Position numbers and translations under genes: made by a program
DNA from: Chitinophaga pinensis DSM 2588
GTDB lineage: Bacteria > Bacteroidota > Bacteroidia > Chitinophagales > Chitinophagaceae
Length of the DNA stretch: 64,000 nucleotides
Assembly: GCF_000024005.1 (NCBI RefSeq)
Contig: NC_013132.1
Location: 7,992,001-8,056,000, forward strand
Reading direction: 5' to 3'
Notes under the pieces: model-generated
What the model saw: only the letters and a program-made list of their open reading frames with translations
What the model was told of the DNA's origin: nothing
The model's database searches: none
In this document: piece by piece, positions 26,821 to 35,759 of the stretch
Layout of the letters: the number at the start of each line of letters is the position of its first letter
Numbering within the stretch: the stretch's first letter is position 1

Positions 26821-27663
26821 CTACGCTTCAATCGCTGTAGAGACAGTCAGTTCCTTCCAGGTTTCCAGTTCATTTCTCAATGCATCCAGTTTCTTACCTG
26901 CAAGTTCATACGCATCAGTACCAAGGAAAAAGTGTAAAGGCGGGTTTTCCACGTCCGTGATCTTAATTACCGCTGCTGCTGCTTTCTCAGGATCGCCCGG
27001 CTGATTGCCATCTATTGATTGCTGATGTGCACGTTGTGATTCACGCACATTGGCATATGCGTCAATAGGATGCTTTGGTATCACCAGTGAATCGGAAGCG
27101 AGGAAGTTTGTTCTGAAATAACCAGGAGAAACAATGGTAGCGTGAATACCAAAAGGTTTTACTTCAGTAGCTAATGCTTCTGTCAGTCCGTTTACTGCAA
27201 ACTTAGTAGCGCAGTAAATGCCAAAACCAGGAAAATCACCAACCAGTCCGCCGATAGAAGAGAAGTTAATAATATGGCCGGAACCCTGCGTTCTCAGATA
27301 AGGCAATGCTTTCCTTACAACGTTTAATAAACCGAAGACATTCACGTCAAAATTCTGACGGCCTTCTGCATCTGATAATTCTTCCAGACCGCCTACCAGT
27401 CCGTAACCTGCATTGTTTACTACTACATCTACACGTCCGAATTTATTGACGGTAGCAGCGATGGCATCTTCTACACTTTTCTCAGATGTAAGATCTACTG
27501 CCAGGGGCAGGAAATTATCATCTTCACCTACCGCTTTATTCAGTTCTGCAAGGTTTCTTGTGGTTGCTGCTACAGGAACACCTTTTGCGAGTAATTGCTT
27601 TACTATAGAGAGCCCAAATCCTTTTGAAGCGCCGGTTACAAACCAGACTTTTTGTTGTTTCAT
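26821..27663 (-). CDS. Short-chain dehydrogenase/reductase
   Basis: A 280-residue classical SDR. It has the cofactor motif VTGASKGFGLS near residues 9-19, the NNAGYG motif near 85, the catalytic Ser in NFSSIGG and the YxxxK motif YCATKFA near 152-158. The charged residues after beta strand 2 (TTRNLAEL) suggest NADPH. Reaction unknown. It lies 102 bp downstream of the AraC gene on the same strand and is its most likely target. The ATG at 27663 is preferred over an upstream TTG. Confidence 0.88.
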   Translation of the reverse strand: MKQQKVWFVTGASKGFGLSIVKQLLAKGVPVAATTRNLAELNKAVGEDDNFLPLAVDLTSEKSVEDAIAATVNKFGRVDVVVNNAGYGLVGGLEELSDAEGRQNFDVNVFGLLNVVRKALPYLRTQGSGHIINFSSIGGLVGDFPGFGIYCATKFAVNGLTEALATEVKPFGIHATIVSPGYFRTNFLASDSLVIPKHPIDAYANVRESQRAHQQSIDGNQPGDPEKAAAAVIKITDVENPPLHFFLGTDAYELAGKKLDALRNELETWKELTVSTAIEA

Positions 27664-27765
27664 ACTTTGTTTCTTTTGTTGTTGATACAAAGCTACAGCA
27701 ACAAAAGCCCGTCGTCATTACACCATTCAAAGCGATAATTGTATCTTTCAAACAGCGCCCTGTTT

Positions 27766-28659
27766 TTAGATATTTCTGAAGGCGGTAGGGGTCGTATCAA
27801 CCTGTCTGCGGAAGAACTTATTAAAATGTGCAGGCTCTTCAAAACCAAGCGCATAGCTGATTTCAGAGATATTCCAGTCGGTATGTTTCAATAAGGACTT
27901 TGCTTCGCTGGCCAGCCTTTCAAATATATGCTCTGTAGTCGTACGGCCGGTTGTTTCTTTAATTGCACGGTTTAAATGATTCACATGCACAGACAGATGT
28001 CGTGCAAAATCATTGGCAGAACGCAGCTCAAAACGCTGATGGGGTGACTCGATAGGAAACTGGCGTTCCAGCAGTTCTGTAAAGACGGATGTAATACGCG
28101 TCTTTGCATCGCTCTGCTGATACAGTTTTTCTGAAGGAGACAGCTTCAAGGCATAATGAATGATCTCCATCACATAGTTGTTCAGCAGATCATATTTATA
28201 TACATAGTCAGACCGGATCTCTTCCATCATCTTTTCAAAGATGTTTGTTACCTGCTGATCCTGTATATCATTCAGGAAATATGCTGGTTTTCCGCCCTGT
28301 GCAAACATGGGAAAATCAGTCATACTACCGCGGATCCTTTCTGTGAAAAAACCTTCCTTGAAAATACAGAAGAAGCCACTTAGTTCCGGCGCCAGCGATT
28401 GCCAGGTATAAGGTACATTCGGATTGAAAAACATCAGGGTAGTACCTGATACTTCGATGCTTTTATCTGCATAATGATAAAAACCATGTCCCCTGGATAA
28501 GCCTATTTTATAAAATGTCTTACGGCTGTAACGAGGTGGCGTGGTTCCCATATGATTCTCCAGACTGAATACATTGAAATGCCCGGTTTCCTTGCTCAGG
28601 TTGGCTGGCACTTCTTTGATCTTATTCTGATAAAAATCTTCGAGTGTTTCTGTCAGCAT
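27766..28659 (-). CDS. AraC-family transcriptional regulator (full-length)
   Basis: A 297-residue protein with an N-terminal cupin-like sensing domain (about 1-165: KTFYKIGLSRGHGFYHYADK; TTLMFFNPNVPYTWQSL) and a C-terminal AraC HTH domain (about 195-295: NDFARHLSVHVNHLNRAIKETTG; ISEISYALGFEEPAHFNKFFRRQ). It heads the minus-strand group AraC-SDR-truncated AraC-Atu4866-nitronate monooxygenase and probably activates it. A second copy of its sensor domain lies three genes on. Confidence 0.88.
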   Translation of the reverse strand: MLTETLEDFYQNKIKEVPANLSKETGHFNVFSLENHMGTTPPRYSRKTFYKIGLSRGHGFYHYADKSIEVSGTTLMFFNPNVPYTWQSLAPELSGFFCIFKEGFFTERIRGSMTDFPMFAQGGKPAYFLNDIQDQQVTNIFEKMMEEIRSDYVYKYDLLNNYVMEIIHYALKLSPSEKLYQQSDAKTRITSVFTELLERQFPIESPHQRFELRSANDFARHLSVHVNHLNRAIKETTGRTTTEHIFERLASEAKSLLKHTDWNISEISYALGFEEPAHFNKFFRRQVDTTPTAFRNI

Positions 28660-28890
28660 GCTTGCTTTTATTAAATGCGATATATTAAACTTGAGATATG
28701 ATCTTGCGGGGAAATACCTGTCTTAAAAACGGCCATACTTTTTCATACAATGCAAAATTAAGAGCTTGTTTCGGGTCATTCATTACGATAAACAAAGGAT
28801 TACTTATAAAATTCAAACAATTTGCTTTCCCTGAATAGCAAGTTTCGGGTTTTCCCGCCCTTCCTCCTGCGCTACTTTTACAGAAAAAAA

Positions 28891-29607
28891 ATGATGAAAA
28901 ACGTCGCAGAACGCCTGCATAGCAAGGATTGGCAGCAGATCAGTGATGATATGCATGAGTGTGGTTACTCCCTGATAAAGGGCTTATTAACCATAGAGGA
29001 ATGCCAGGAACTGATTGAATTGTATAATGACAAAGCGTCTTACCGTAAAACGATCTCCATGGAACGGTACCGTTTCGGCGCCGGAGAATATAAATACTTC
29101 CGGTACCCGTTACCGGATCTGATCACGACTGTAAGGGAAACGGTCTATCCTTATCTGGCAACCATTGCTAATAAATGGATGGAAGTCCTCCAGTCCAGTC
29201 ATCGCTTTCCTTCCGCCCATTCCACGTTAAGAGAACAATGCAGCGAAAAAGGACAGGACAAACCAACCGTCCTCATCCTGAAATATGGCGCCGGTGGTTT
29301 TAATACCCTACACCAGGATTTATACGGCGATATATGGTTTCCCATGCAGGCCGTCCTCTTCCTGAATGAACCCGGTGAGGACTATAATGGAGGTGAATTT
29401 GTCCTGACAGAACAGATTCCCCGCGCACAGTCCAAAGCCAGCGTGATATCCGCTCATAAAGGCGACATGTTATTATTTACGACCAACTTCCGGCCTGTAA
29501 AAGGCACCAGGGGATATTACAGGGTGAATATGAAACATGGGGTCAGTCCTTTACATAGTGGGAACAGGCATACATTGGGTATCATTTTTCATGATGCACA
29601 GACCTGA
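28891..29607 (+). CDS. 2-oxoglutarate/Fe(II)-dependent oxygenase
   Basis: A 238-residue enzyme from the ATG at 28891. The iron ligands are His141 and Asp143 in TLHQDLYG and His216 in MKHGVSPL; Arg226 (GNRHTLGIIF) is the likely 2-oxoglutarate anchor. The core also has NEPGEDYNGGEFVLTEQ, common to the prolyl-hydroxylase/PiuC-like superfamily. No signal peptide. Substrate unknown. Single gene, divergent from the AraC gene, with a terminator-like hairpin after it. Confidence 0.85.
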   Translation: MMKNVAERLHSKDWQQISDDMHECGYSLIKGLLTIEECQELIELYNDKASYRKTISMERYRFGAGEYKYFRYPLPDLITTVRETVYPYLATIANKWMEVLQSSHRFPSAHSTLREQCSEKGQDKPTVLILKYGAGGFNTLHQDLYGDIWFPMQAVLFLNEPGEDYNGGEFVLTEQIPRAQSKASVISAHKGDMLLFTTNFRPVKGTRGYYRVNMKHGVSPLHSGNRHTLGIIFHDAQT

Positions 29608-29649
29608 GTATAGCTGCCGGATGGATTATCTTCAGTGAAAGACAAACAA

Positions 29650-29677
29650 AAAGGGACTTCAGCTTTGAAGTCCCTTT
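29650..29677. terminator. Bidirectional intrinsic terminator
   Basis: AAAGGGACTTC and GAAGTCCCTTT pair perfectly around a 6-nt loop. On the minus strand it is followed by TTTTTGTTTG, so it mainly serves the oxidoreductase gene ending at 29704, and it can also stop the oxygenase transcript. Confidence 0.8.
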
Positions 29678-29703
29678 ACTTATACTCCTTATGGAGCAAT
29701 TAT

Positions 29704-30699
29704 TTAAATCTCAACGACGATATTACCAGTTTCACCTCTGCGCACGATCAGGGTCAGTGCCTGATCTGCTGTCTGCAGATGAAAGTGACGCGGATCCAGC
29801 AATGGCAGTATCTGTCCTGCTTCCGCCATTCTTGTTGCTTCTCTTAAAATAGCGCCATGGTGCTCTCTGCCCATTCCTGTCAGCATTGGCAGTAAGGTGA
29901 AGACACCGGAATAAGTAGCTGCTTTGGATGATAATGGCGCCAGACTGTGAGAGCCCCATCCCAGGGAACTGATCACATGGCCATTATTCTGCTTTACAGC
30001 CTCAAAAGAAGCGTCTAAGGTGGCGCCGCCTACTGTATCGAAGACGATGTCAAAACCAGCGCCACGGGTGTATTTATTCACATAATCCGCTACACTTACG
30101 GTATCTGCATCGATATGTGTTGCACCAAACCACTCAATGATCGCTTGTTTATCATCTGTGTCAGTTGCGTAAACATCCGCACCAAATGCACGGGCGATCT
30201 GAATCGCCATTTGTCCGATACCACCGGAACCACCATGTATCAGTACTTTCTGTCCTTCTTCGATCTTTGCCTTGTCTACCAGGCCTTCCCATGCGGTCAC
30301 AAAACCAAAAGGTATTGCAGCTGCTTCACGCATGGTAAGATTAGCTGGTTTCCGGGCGATCAGTTCTGCGTCTACGGCTACATACTCTGCCAGAGAGCCC
30401 TGTAAACCTGCCACGCCACCTGTCATGCCATATACCTTATCACCAGGCGCATAACTTGTTACACCCTCTCCTACTTCTACAACCACACCTGCCATGTCAA
30501 TACCCAGTACTGCCGGCAATGGCTGCTTTGCGTGCTCCGCTTCTCCAGCTTTAATTTTTGCATCCAGTGGATTTACACCACTCGCCTTTACTCTTATCAG
30601 AACCTCTCCAAAATCCGGTCTTGGCCTGTCTATTACGCGATATACGAACGGGGCGCCATAATCCTCAAGGACTAGTGCACGCATGTGCTCACTACTCAT
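29704..30699 (-). CDS. NADP-dependent quinone oxidoreductase-like MDR enzyme
   Basis: A 331-residue medium-chain reductase without structural zinc site. N-terminal GroES-like fold (about 15-120, with GVNPLDAKIKAGE and VLGIDMAGVV), then a Rossmann fold with VLIHGGSGGIGQMAIQIARAFG (about 150-170). This matches the quinone oxidoreductase branch. The substrate is not clear; a reactive carbonyl or quinone is likely. Single gene with a good terminator. A second ATG at 30684 (MRALVLEDYG) would also be a plausible start. Confidence 0.85.
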   Translation of the reverse strand: MSSEHMRALVLEDYGAPFVYRVIDRPRPDFGEVLIRVKASGVNPLDAKIKAGEAEHAKQPLPAVLGIDMAGVVVEVGEGVTSYAPGDKVYGMTGGVAGLQGSLAEYVAVDAELIARKPANLTMREAAAIPFGFVTAWEGLVDKAKIEEGQKVLIHGGSGGIGQMAIQIARAFGADVYATDTDDKQAIIEWFGATHIDADTVSVADYVNKYTRGAGFDIVFDTVGGATLDASFEAVKQNNGHVISSLGWGSHSLAPLSSKAATYSGVFTLLPMLTGMGREHHGAILREATRMAEAGQILPLLDPRHFHLQTADQALTLIVRRGETGNIVVEI

Positions 30700-30983
30700 A
30701 GTTAGTCGGTTAATCTTTTATTGTGCTGTTTATTATCTTAATAGTAAAGGACACACGACGAATTATTCACAGTCATTGACTAAATAGGTAAATAATGCTA
30801 CCTGCCGGATATAGAACTGTCAGCTTCCTAATAGATTTTGTCTATGCTAAAAGTGTTCCATTCTGCAAACTACTGACAAACAATACATTTCCCAAACGTC
30901 AACTTGACATTCTGAAGATATTTCGTGCATTTCTGACAATTTCGCGATATATAACATATAGAAAAGATGACTATCTTACCTGC

Positions 30984-32213
30984 ATGAAACGCCTGCTCTC
31001 CTGCATCATATTCGTAAGCGCTGCCACACTGGTTTTCGCGCAATCTAAAAACACCAGGAACACTACCTATTTTCCCGCAAAAGATAACTGGCAGCATCGC
31101 GCGCCGGCAGCTCTCGGATTAGATGCTGCAAAACTGGCAGCTGCCATACAGTTTGCAAAAGATAATGAAACAAAAGCGCCCCGCAATATGGAAGTAGCAC
31201 AGGCGCTCAGTTTCGGAAAAGAACCGTTCAGCAATGGCGTTGGACCGTTTTCCACACGTGGCGATGCCACTGGTGTAATTATTTATAAAGGCTATATCGT
31301 GGCAGAATGGGGAGAGACATTCAGAGTGGATATGACACACAGTGTGACAAAAAGTTTTCTGTCAGTCGTAGTAGGATTGGCCGTAGACAAAGGTCTTATC
31401 CATAGCGTACAGGATACTGTAGCCAATTATGTACCACCAATAGAAGTGTATAATCCTGCAGCGATCGGCCCTGGCGCCGAACAACTGGGACAACCACAAT
31501 TACTTAACCCTTTCGCAGGGACGCACAATAGTACCCTGACATGGGATGTCATGTTACGACAGACGAGCGACTGGGAAGGAACATTATGGGGAAAACCTGA
31601 TTGGGCTGACAGACCGGAAGGCAATGCCGCTGACTGGATGAACAGGAAACGGAACAAGCCCGGTACAGTATGGAAATATAACGACGTACGGGTAAACGCC
31701 CTTGCGCTGGCCGCTACCAGCGTCTGGCGCAAACCATTACCGCAGATACTCAAAACGAATATTATGGACGAAATAGGCGCCTCTGACACCTGGAGATGGA
31801 ACGGCTACCGTAATTCCTGGATAGTACTGGATGGCAGCCCCGTACAGTCAGTAAGCGGCGGCGGACATTGGGGAGGCGGTATGTTCATCCATGCCTATGA
31901 CATGGCGCGTTTTGGTCTGCTGACATTACACAGGGGTAACTGGAACGGAAAACAGCTGATTTCCGAACAGTGGGTGAAACAATCTCTTACACCCACTACG
32001 GCCAAACCGACCTATGGATATATGAACTGGTTCCTGAATACAGGAAAAGAATTATTGCCCGGCGCCCCCGCAGATGCCTTTGTCCATATAGGTAATGGCA
32101 CAAATTTCATCTACGTAGATCCTGGTCATGATCTCGTTGCAGTGGTGAGATGGATAGAAAATAAATCGATGGACGAGATGGTCAGACACATACTGGCCGC
32201 CATCCCACAGTAG
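30984..32213 (+). CDS. Exported serine hydrolase, beta-lactamase/DD-peptidase superfamily
   Basis: A 409-residue exported protein; MKRLLSCIIFVSAATLVFAQ is a clear signal peptide. The catalytic SxxK motif is Ser120-Val-Thr-Lys123 (HSVTKSF), and Tyr232-Asn-Asp (WKYND) fits the second class C-like motif. SGGGHWGGG near residue 290 and HIGNGTNF are typical of esterase-like members. It is more likely an esterase or peptidase of periplasmic substrates than a beta-lactamase. It stands alone; the start at 30984 is fixed by the signal peptide. Confidence 0.82.
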   Translation: MKRLLSCIIFVSAATLVFAQSKNTRNTTYFPAKDNWQHRAPAALGLDAAKLAAAIQFAKDNETKAPRNMEVAQALSFGKEPFSNGVGPFSTRGDATGVIIYKGYIVAEWGETFRVDMTHSVTKSFLSVVVGLAVDKGLIHSVQDTVANYVPPIEVYNPAAIGPGAEQLGQPQLLNPFAGTHNSTLTWDVMLRQTSDWEGTLWGKPDWADRPEGNAADWMNRKRNKPGTVWKYNDVRVNALALAATSVWRKPLPQILKTNIMDEIGASDTWRWNGYRNSWIVLDGSPVQSVSGGGHWGGGMFIHAYDMARFGLLTLHRGNWNGKQLISEQWVKQSLTPTTAKPTYGYMNWFLNTGKELLPGAPADAFVHIGNGTNFIYVDPGHDLVAVVRWIENKSMDEMVRHILAAIPQ

Positions 32214-32219
32214 CCCTGG

Positions 32220-32468
32220 TTAGCAGGCCGCTGCTTCCCGCGTCAGTAATTTACTGAAGTTGATACGGGCAATCCGGAAATTACGCCATTCCTGGCTGGT
32301 ACATTCCAGAGGAGAAATCTTACCGATGAGCGCTTCCAGTTGCTCAAAGAGTGCCTTTTTGTTGGACGCTATTTCTGCTGCTGCAAATACAATCGCCTCT
32401 ACTGCTGTGTCGTTAATCGCCTGCTTTACCTGCTCAATGATGGACAAAGCCTGTTCACTTGTTCTCAT
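32220..32468 (-). CDS. Small hypothetical helical protein
   Basis: An 82-residue helical protein, MRTSEQALSIIEQVKQAIND at its start, with no motif I recognise. It is convergent with the serine hydrolase (6 bp apart) and divergent from the WG-repeat gene. A perfect minus-strand -7 box TATATTTG at 32499-32492 lies 24 bp upstream of this ATG; the alternative ATG at 32483 would fall almost at the transcription start, so the shorter form is preferred. Confidence 0.5.
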   Translation of the reverse strand: MRTSEQALSIIEQVKQAINDTAVEAIVFAAAEIASNKKALFEQLEALIGKISPLECTSQEWRNFRIARINFSKLLTREAAAC

Positions 32469-32491
32469 AATTTGTCGATACATTTTCGCCG

Positions 32492-32568
32492 CAAATATAC
32501 CGTTCCCTCTCTAACCATCCAACATATTGTGGAGAAGATTCATATATTTATTAAAAACGTTATATTTG
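32492..32568. promoter_or_regulatory. Pair of divergent promoters with perfect -7 boxes
   Basis: TATATTTG occurs on the minus strand at 32499-32492 (small helical protein) and on the plus strand at 32561-32568 (WG-repeat gene). Both match TAnnTTTG exactly and sit 24 bp upstream of their preferred start codons. Confidence 0.6.
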
Positions 32569-32591
32569 CTGATACATCAATCCTGTACTTT

Positions 32592-33836
32592 ATGAAAACC
32601 GTATATTTTCTCCCTGTCCTGCTGATCAGCTTATGGTGCAAGGCACAGGACGGTCTCTATCCCTATGCTGAAAAAGGGAAATGGGGACTTACCAACAAGA
32701 AACATGCAGTCGTACTTGAACCACAATTTGACAGTATTCAGCTGTTCCAGGGAGATTATGCCCGTGTGGAAAATAACAGAAAGGTAGGATTGATCAATGG
32801 CTCCGGCAAGATCATCTACCCTTGTACATACAATGATATGCCAATCGTTGCTCCGAATGGGATGGCCGTTGCAAAAACCATCAAAGGTTATATCCTGCTG
32901 GACCCGGCAACCGGCAAACAGAAAGGATCCCTGGTATTCGATGAAATACCTAGTATCAATCCGCTTTCCAAAGCCACCAATCTCCTTGTTGTTAAGAAAG
33001 AAGGTACTATCGGTCTCGTAGATATGAACACCGGTAACCTGGTGAATAAAACACTCAAATTTGATGATGGCGAATTCTTTGAAGAACCATCACTCAAAAA
33101 TTTCCTGATCGTTGCACTGGATGGTAAATACGGTGTAATAGAAACATCCAATGGCAAAGAAGTGATCCCTGCTACTTACGGAGAGATCAAAAGTGCTACC
33201 GATGGTTCACAGGACCTGATCAAGGCCATTACAGACGACGAACGTGTAGTATACTTTGATGCCAGTGGTAAAGTCGCTCCTGCTTCAGTAGCCAAAGCGG
33301 CACAAAAAGTCGAGGAAAGCACTAACCATGACGCTGCCGCCCTTGAAGGTTCCGAAGAGAAAAAAGATATGCGTATCTACAAAATCCCGGGTGGTAAATG
33401 GAGAGTAGTAATTGAGATCGGTGAATTCCAACGTCCGGGCAGAGCACTGGACAGCGTTGAATTCAATGGCTACTCAACACTGGAATACCTGTCTTACCGC
33501 GAAGCACAACCTATCCCTGGTATGATCAAAGCCGTGAAAGACAACAACACAGGCGTGATCGATCTGAAAGGTAATGTGATCGTTCCATTGATCTATGATG
33601 ATGTGAAATACAGAGAAGATAACTTTGGTCACTATGCCTTCATCGAAACAAGGGTAGGTAACCGCGTAGGGATCATTCCTGTCGAAACCATGAAGGAACT
33701 GAAAAAGCCCGTACTGGCACAGGTGATCGATGAAGATGTTAACCGTAAGGCATTACTGGTACAAACTGCCGGTGGTACAAGAGGATACATGGACAAAACT
33801 ACAGGCGAGATCTATATTCCCGGATACAGAGACTAA
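32592..33836 (+). CDS. WG-repeat protein, exported
   Basis: A 414-residue protein with a signal peptide (MKTVYFLPVLLISLWCKAQ) followed by WG beta-repeats: YAEKGKWGLTNKKHAVVLEPQFDSI, VENNRKVGLINGSGKIIYP, GKYGVIETSNGKEVIPATYGEI and NNTGVIDLKGNVIVPLIYDDV. WG repeats are about 35 residues and build an extended or propeller-like array of unknown function, common in Bacteroidota. A strong terminator follows. Partner or ligand unknown. Confidence 0.82.
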   Translation: MKTVYFLPVLLISLWCKAQDGLYPYAEKGKWGLTNKKHAVVLEPQFDSIQLFQGDYARVENNRKVGLINGSGKIIYPCTYNDMPIVAPNGMAVAKTIKGYILLDPATGKQKGSLVFDEIPSINPLSKATNLLVVKKEGTIGLVDMNTGNLVNKTLKFDDGEFFEEPSLKNFLIVALDGKYGVIETSNGKEVIPATYGEIKSATDGSQDLIKAITDDERVVYFDASGKVAPASVAKAAQKVEESTNHDAAALEGSEEKKDMRIYKIPGGKWRVVIEIGEFQRPGRALDSVEFNGYSTLEYLSYREAQPIPGMIKAVKDNNTGVIDLKGNVIVPLIYDDVKYREDNFGHYAFIETRVGNRVGIIPVETMKELKKPVLAQVIDEDVNRKALLVQTAGGTRGYMDKTTGEIYIPGYRD

Positions 33837-33854
33837 TCATCTTATCATACAGAA

Positions 33855-33889
33855 TAAAAAAGGTACTGTCGGCTGACAGTACCTTTTTT
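33855..33889. terminator. Bidirectional intrinsic terminator
   Basis: AAAAGGTACTGTC and GACAGTACCTTTT pair around a short GGCT loop, with A-run before and T-run after, so it works both ways. It ends the WG-repeat gene and overlaps the end of the convergent gene at 33888. Confidence 0.88.
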
Positions 33890-34508
33890 ATTCTTCGTTT
33901 TCCAGTAATGCATTCACCAATGCTTTCCACTGGAGTTTCGAAATACCAATCGCTCCTGCAGCCCCGATCACTGCATTACGCATCTTATCTATCGTATCTT
34001 CTGTATCGGTGTTAGGCATTTCATTCCTGCCGTAAACAGTTGCCGTTACAATATTTTCATCTCTCGTCACTACAAAAGAACTGGTCGCTTCCTCCTTCAG
34101 GAAATGTGCCGTACCGGCATGCTTTTGCTGCGGATGGCCTGAAGGACGTGCCCGTATAAAAAACAATTGCTGATGCTCGCTCAGCTGTATTTCCTCTACC
34201 TGTTCTATGGATACCCAGTCATAACCTTTTCCCGCAGTATTGCCGGGACCAGGTATATCAATACGTATAAACAAACCCGCATTGGCAGTTTCATCAATCT
34301 CCTCCCCCAGCTTATCTACCAGTTGAAATGATGAAGATAAAGCTCCACACAATTTTCCCCATTCATTCACGTGCTGTAATCTTTTCACGGCACGCTGAAA
34401 AACAGCAATAGCGGCCTGTTCATTGCCGTTCTCTCTTTCTGCTGATGTTTCCGTTTCTTCTCCCGTATACTGCACGGGGATAAAGGGCGCTGAAATATGA
34501 TCTGGCAT
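33888..34508 (-). CDS. Hypothetical protein
   Basis: A 206-residue soluble protein from the ATG at 34508 (MPDHISAPFIPVQYTGEE). It has an acidic N-terminal part, a central beta-rich part (LFIRIDIPGPGN; YDWVSIEQVEEIQLSE) and a C-terminal helix (IDKMRNAVIGAAGAIGISKLQWKALVNALLE). No family was recognised. Divergent from acetate kinase, with only 56 bp between the starts, so shared control is possible. Confidence 0.55.
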   Translation of the reverse strand: MPDHISAPFIPVQYTGEETETSAERENGNEQAAIAVFQRAVKRLQHVNEWGKLCGALSSSFQLVDKLGEEIDETANAGLFIRIDIPGPGNTAGKGYDWVSIEQVEEIQLSEHQQLFFIRARPSGHPQQKHAGTAHFLKEEATSSFVVTRDENIVTATVYGRNEMPNTDTEDTIDKMRNAVIGAAGAIGISKLQWKALVNALLENEE

Positions 34509-34564
34509 ACAATTGAATTTATATAAGATAACTAAAATTTTATGCCAGAACAAACACAGCTTAT

Positions 34565-35749
34565 ATGGATAAAAAAAATACCGTCATCTTAACCATTAAC
34601 TGCGGCTCTTCCAGTCTGAAATTTGCCTTGTTTGATTACAGTTCCCTAGCACTGATCAGCAAAGGAAATATACAGAACATCGGTGCTGAGAGCAGCATTC
34701 ATATTGAAGACGCCGCCGGTCATGAAGAACGGGCTATGCAAGCGGTGCCTGATCTGGAAACAGCGATACAATTACTCACCGGACTGCTGGAAGACAGTTA
34801 CGCACCTTATACGATCCATGCGATCGGGCACCGGATTGTACAGGGCGGCAAAGAACATTACTTACCCGAGTTAATTACCCCCGCCCTCCTGGATGCATTC
34901 GAATCACTGATACCACTCGCGCAGGGCCACCTTCCGGCTGAAATCACCGCCATACGCGCCTTTGCATCCGCCTATCCGGCGGTGCCGCAGATAGCCTGTT
35001 TTGATACCGCCTTTCACAAAGACATGCCCTTCACAGCAAAATATTTTGCCATTCCCCGTCACCTGTGGGAGGATGGTATTATCAGATACGGTTTTCATGG
35101 CCTTTCGTATGAGTACATTTATCAACAACTACAGCAATCGTCACCACAGGAAGCCAGGGGAAAAATCATCATCGCGCATCTGGGCAACGGAGCCAGCATG
35201 GCCGCTATACGCGATGGTAAAAGTATAGATACCACTATGGGCCTGACGCCCACCGGCGGCCTCGTCATGAGTACCCGCTCTGGTGACCTCGATCCCGGTG
35301 TCATACTCTACTTACTAAAAGAAAAACAATTCCTCAGCGAGAGGGCTTTAAATGAGCTGCTCAACAAACAATCAGGTCTAAAAGGCGTATCCGGCACCGT
35401 AGCTGATATCCAGACCCTGCTGGAAAAAGAAAACACCGATCCCAAAGCAGCAGAGGCAGTACAACTGTTCTGTTATCAGGCGAAAAAATACATCGGTGCT
35501 TTAACAGCAGCTACAGAAGGTATAGACACATTGATATTTACCGGTGGCATCGGTTTACACGCCCCGCTGATAAGAGAAAGGATCTGTGCCGGTCTCGGAT
35601 ACCTGGGTATACAAACAGATGCGGCACTGAATAATGATAACCGTGACATCATCTCTCCGGAAGGCGCTCCGGTGAAAGTCAGGGTAATGGCTACAAATGA
35701 AGAGCTCATTATTGCACAACACACACAGCAATGTTTGCACACACATTAA
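34565..35749 (+). CDS. ackA: Acetate kinase
   Basis: A 394-residue sugar-kinase-fold enzyme: [16 protein letters not shown] at the N-terminus is the first family signature, [12 protein letters not shown] the second; [21 protein letters not shown] and [10 protein letters not shown] build the ATP and acetate sites. It interconverts acetyl phosphate and acetate with ADP/ATP. Phosphoketolase follows 10 bp later, so the two enzymes together turn sugar phosphates into acetate and ATP. Confidence 0.95.
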   Translation: MDKKNTVILTINCGSSSLKFALFDYSSLALISKGNIQNIGAESSIHIEDAAGHEERAMQAVPDLETAIQLLTGLLEDSYAPYTIHAIGHRIVQGGKEHYLPELITPALLDAFESLIPLAQGHLPAEITAIRAFASAYPAVPQIACFDTAFHKDMPFTAKYFAIPRHLWEDGIIRYGFHGLSYEYIYQQLQQSSPQEARGKIIIAHLGNGASMAAIRDGKSIDTTMGLTPTGGLVMSTRSGDLDPGVILYLLKEKQFLSERALNELLNKQSGLKGVSGTVADIQTLLEKENTDPKAAEAVQLFCYQAKKYIGALTAATEGIDTLIFTGGIGLHAPLIRERICAGLGYLGIQTDAALNNDNRDIISPEGAPVKVRVMATNEELIIAQHTQQCLHTH

Positions 35750-35759
35750 ATCAGACGAC

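Noticed and set aside
30795..30983. Upstream extension of the serine hydrolase
   Set aside because: It would place 63 residues before a perfect signal peptide; the start at 30984 is preferred.
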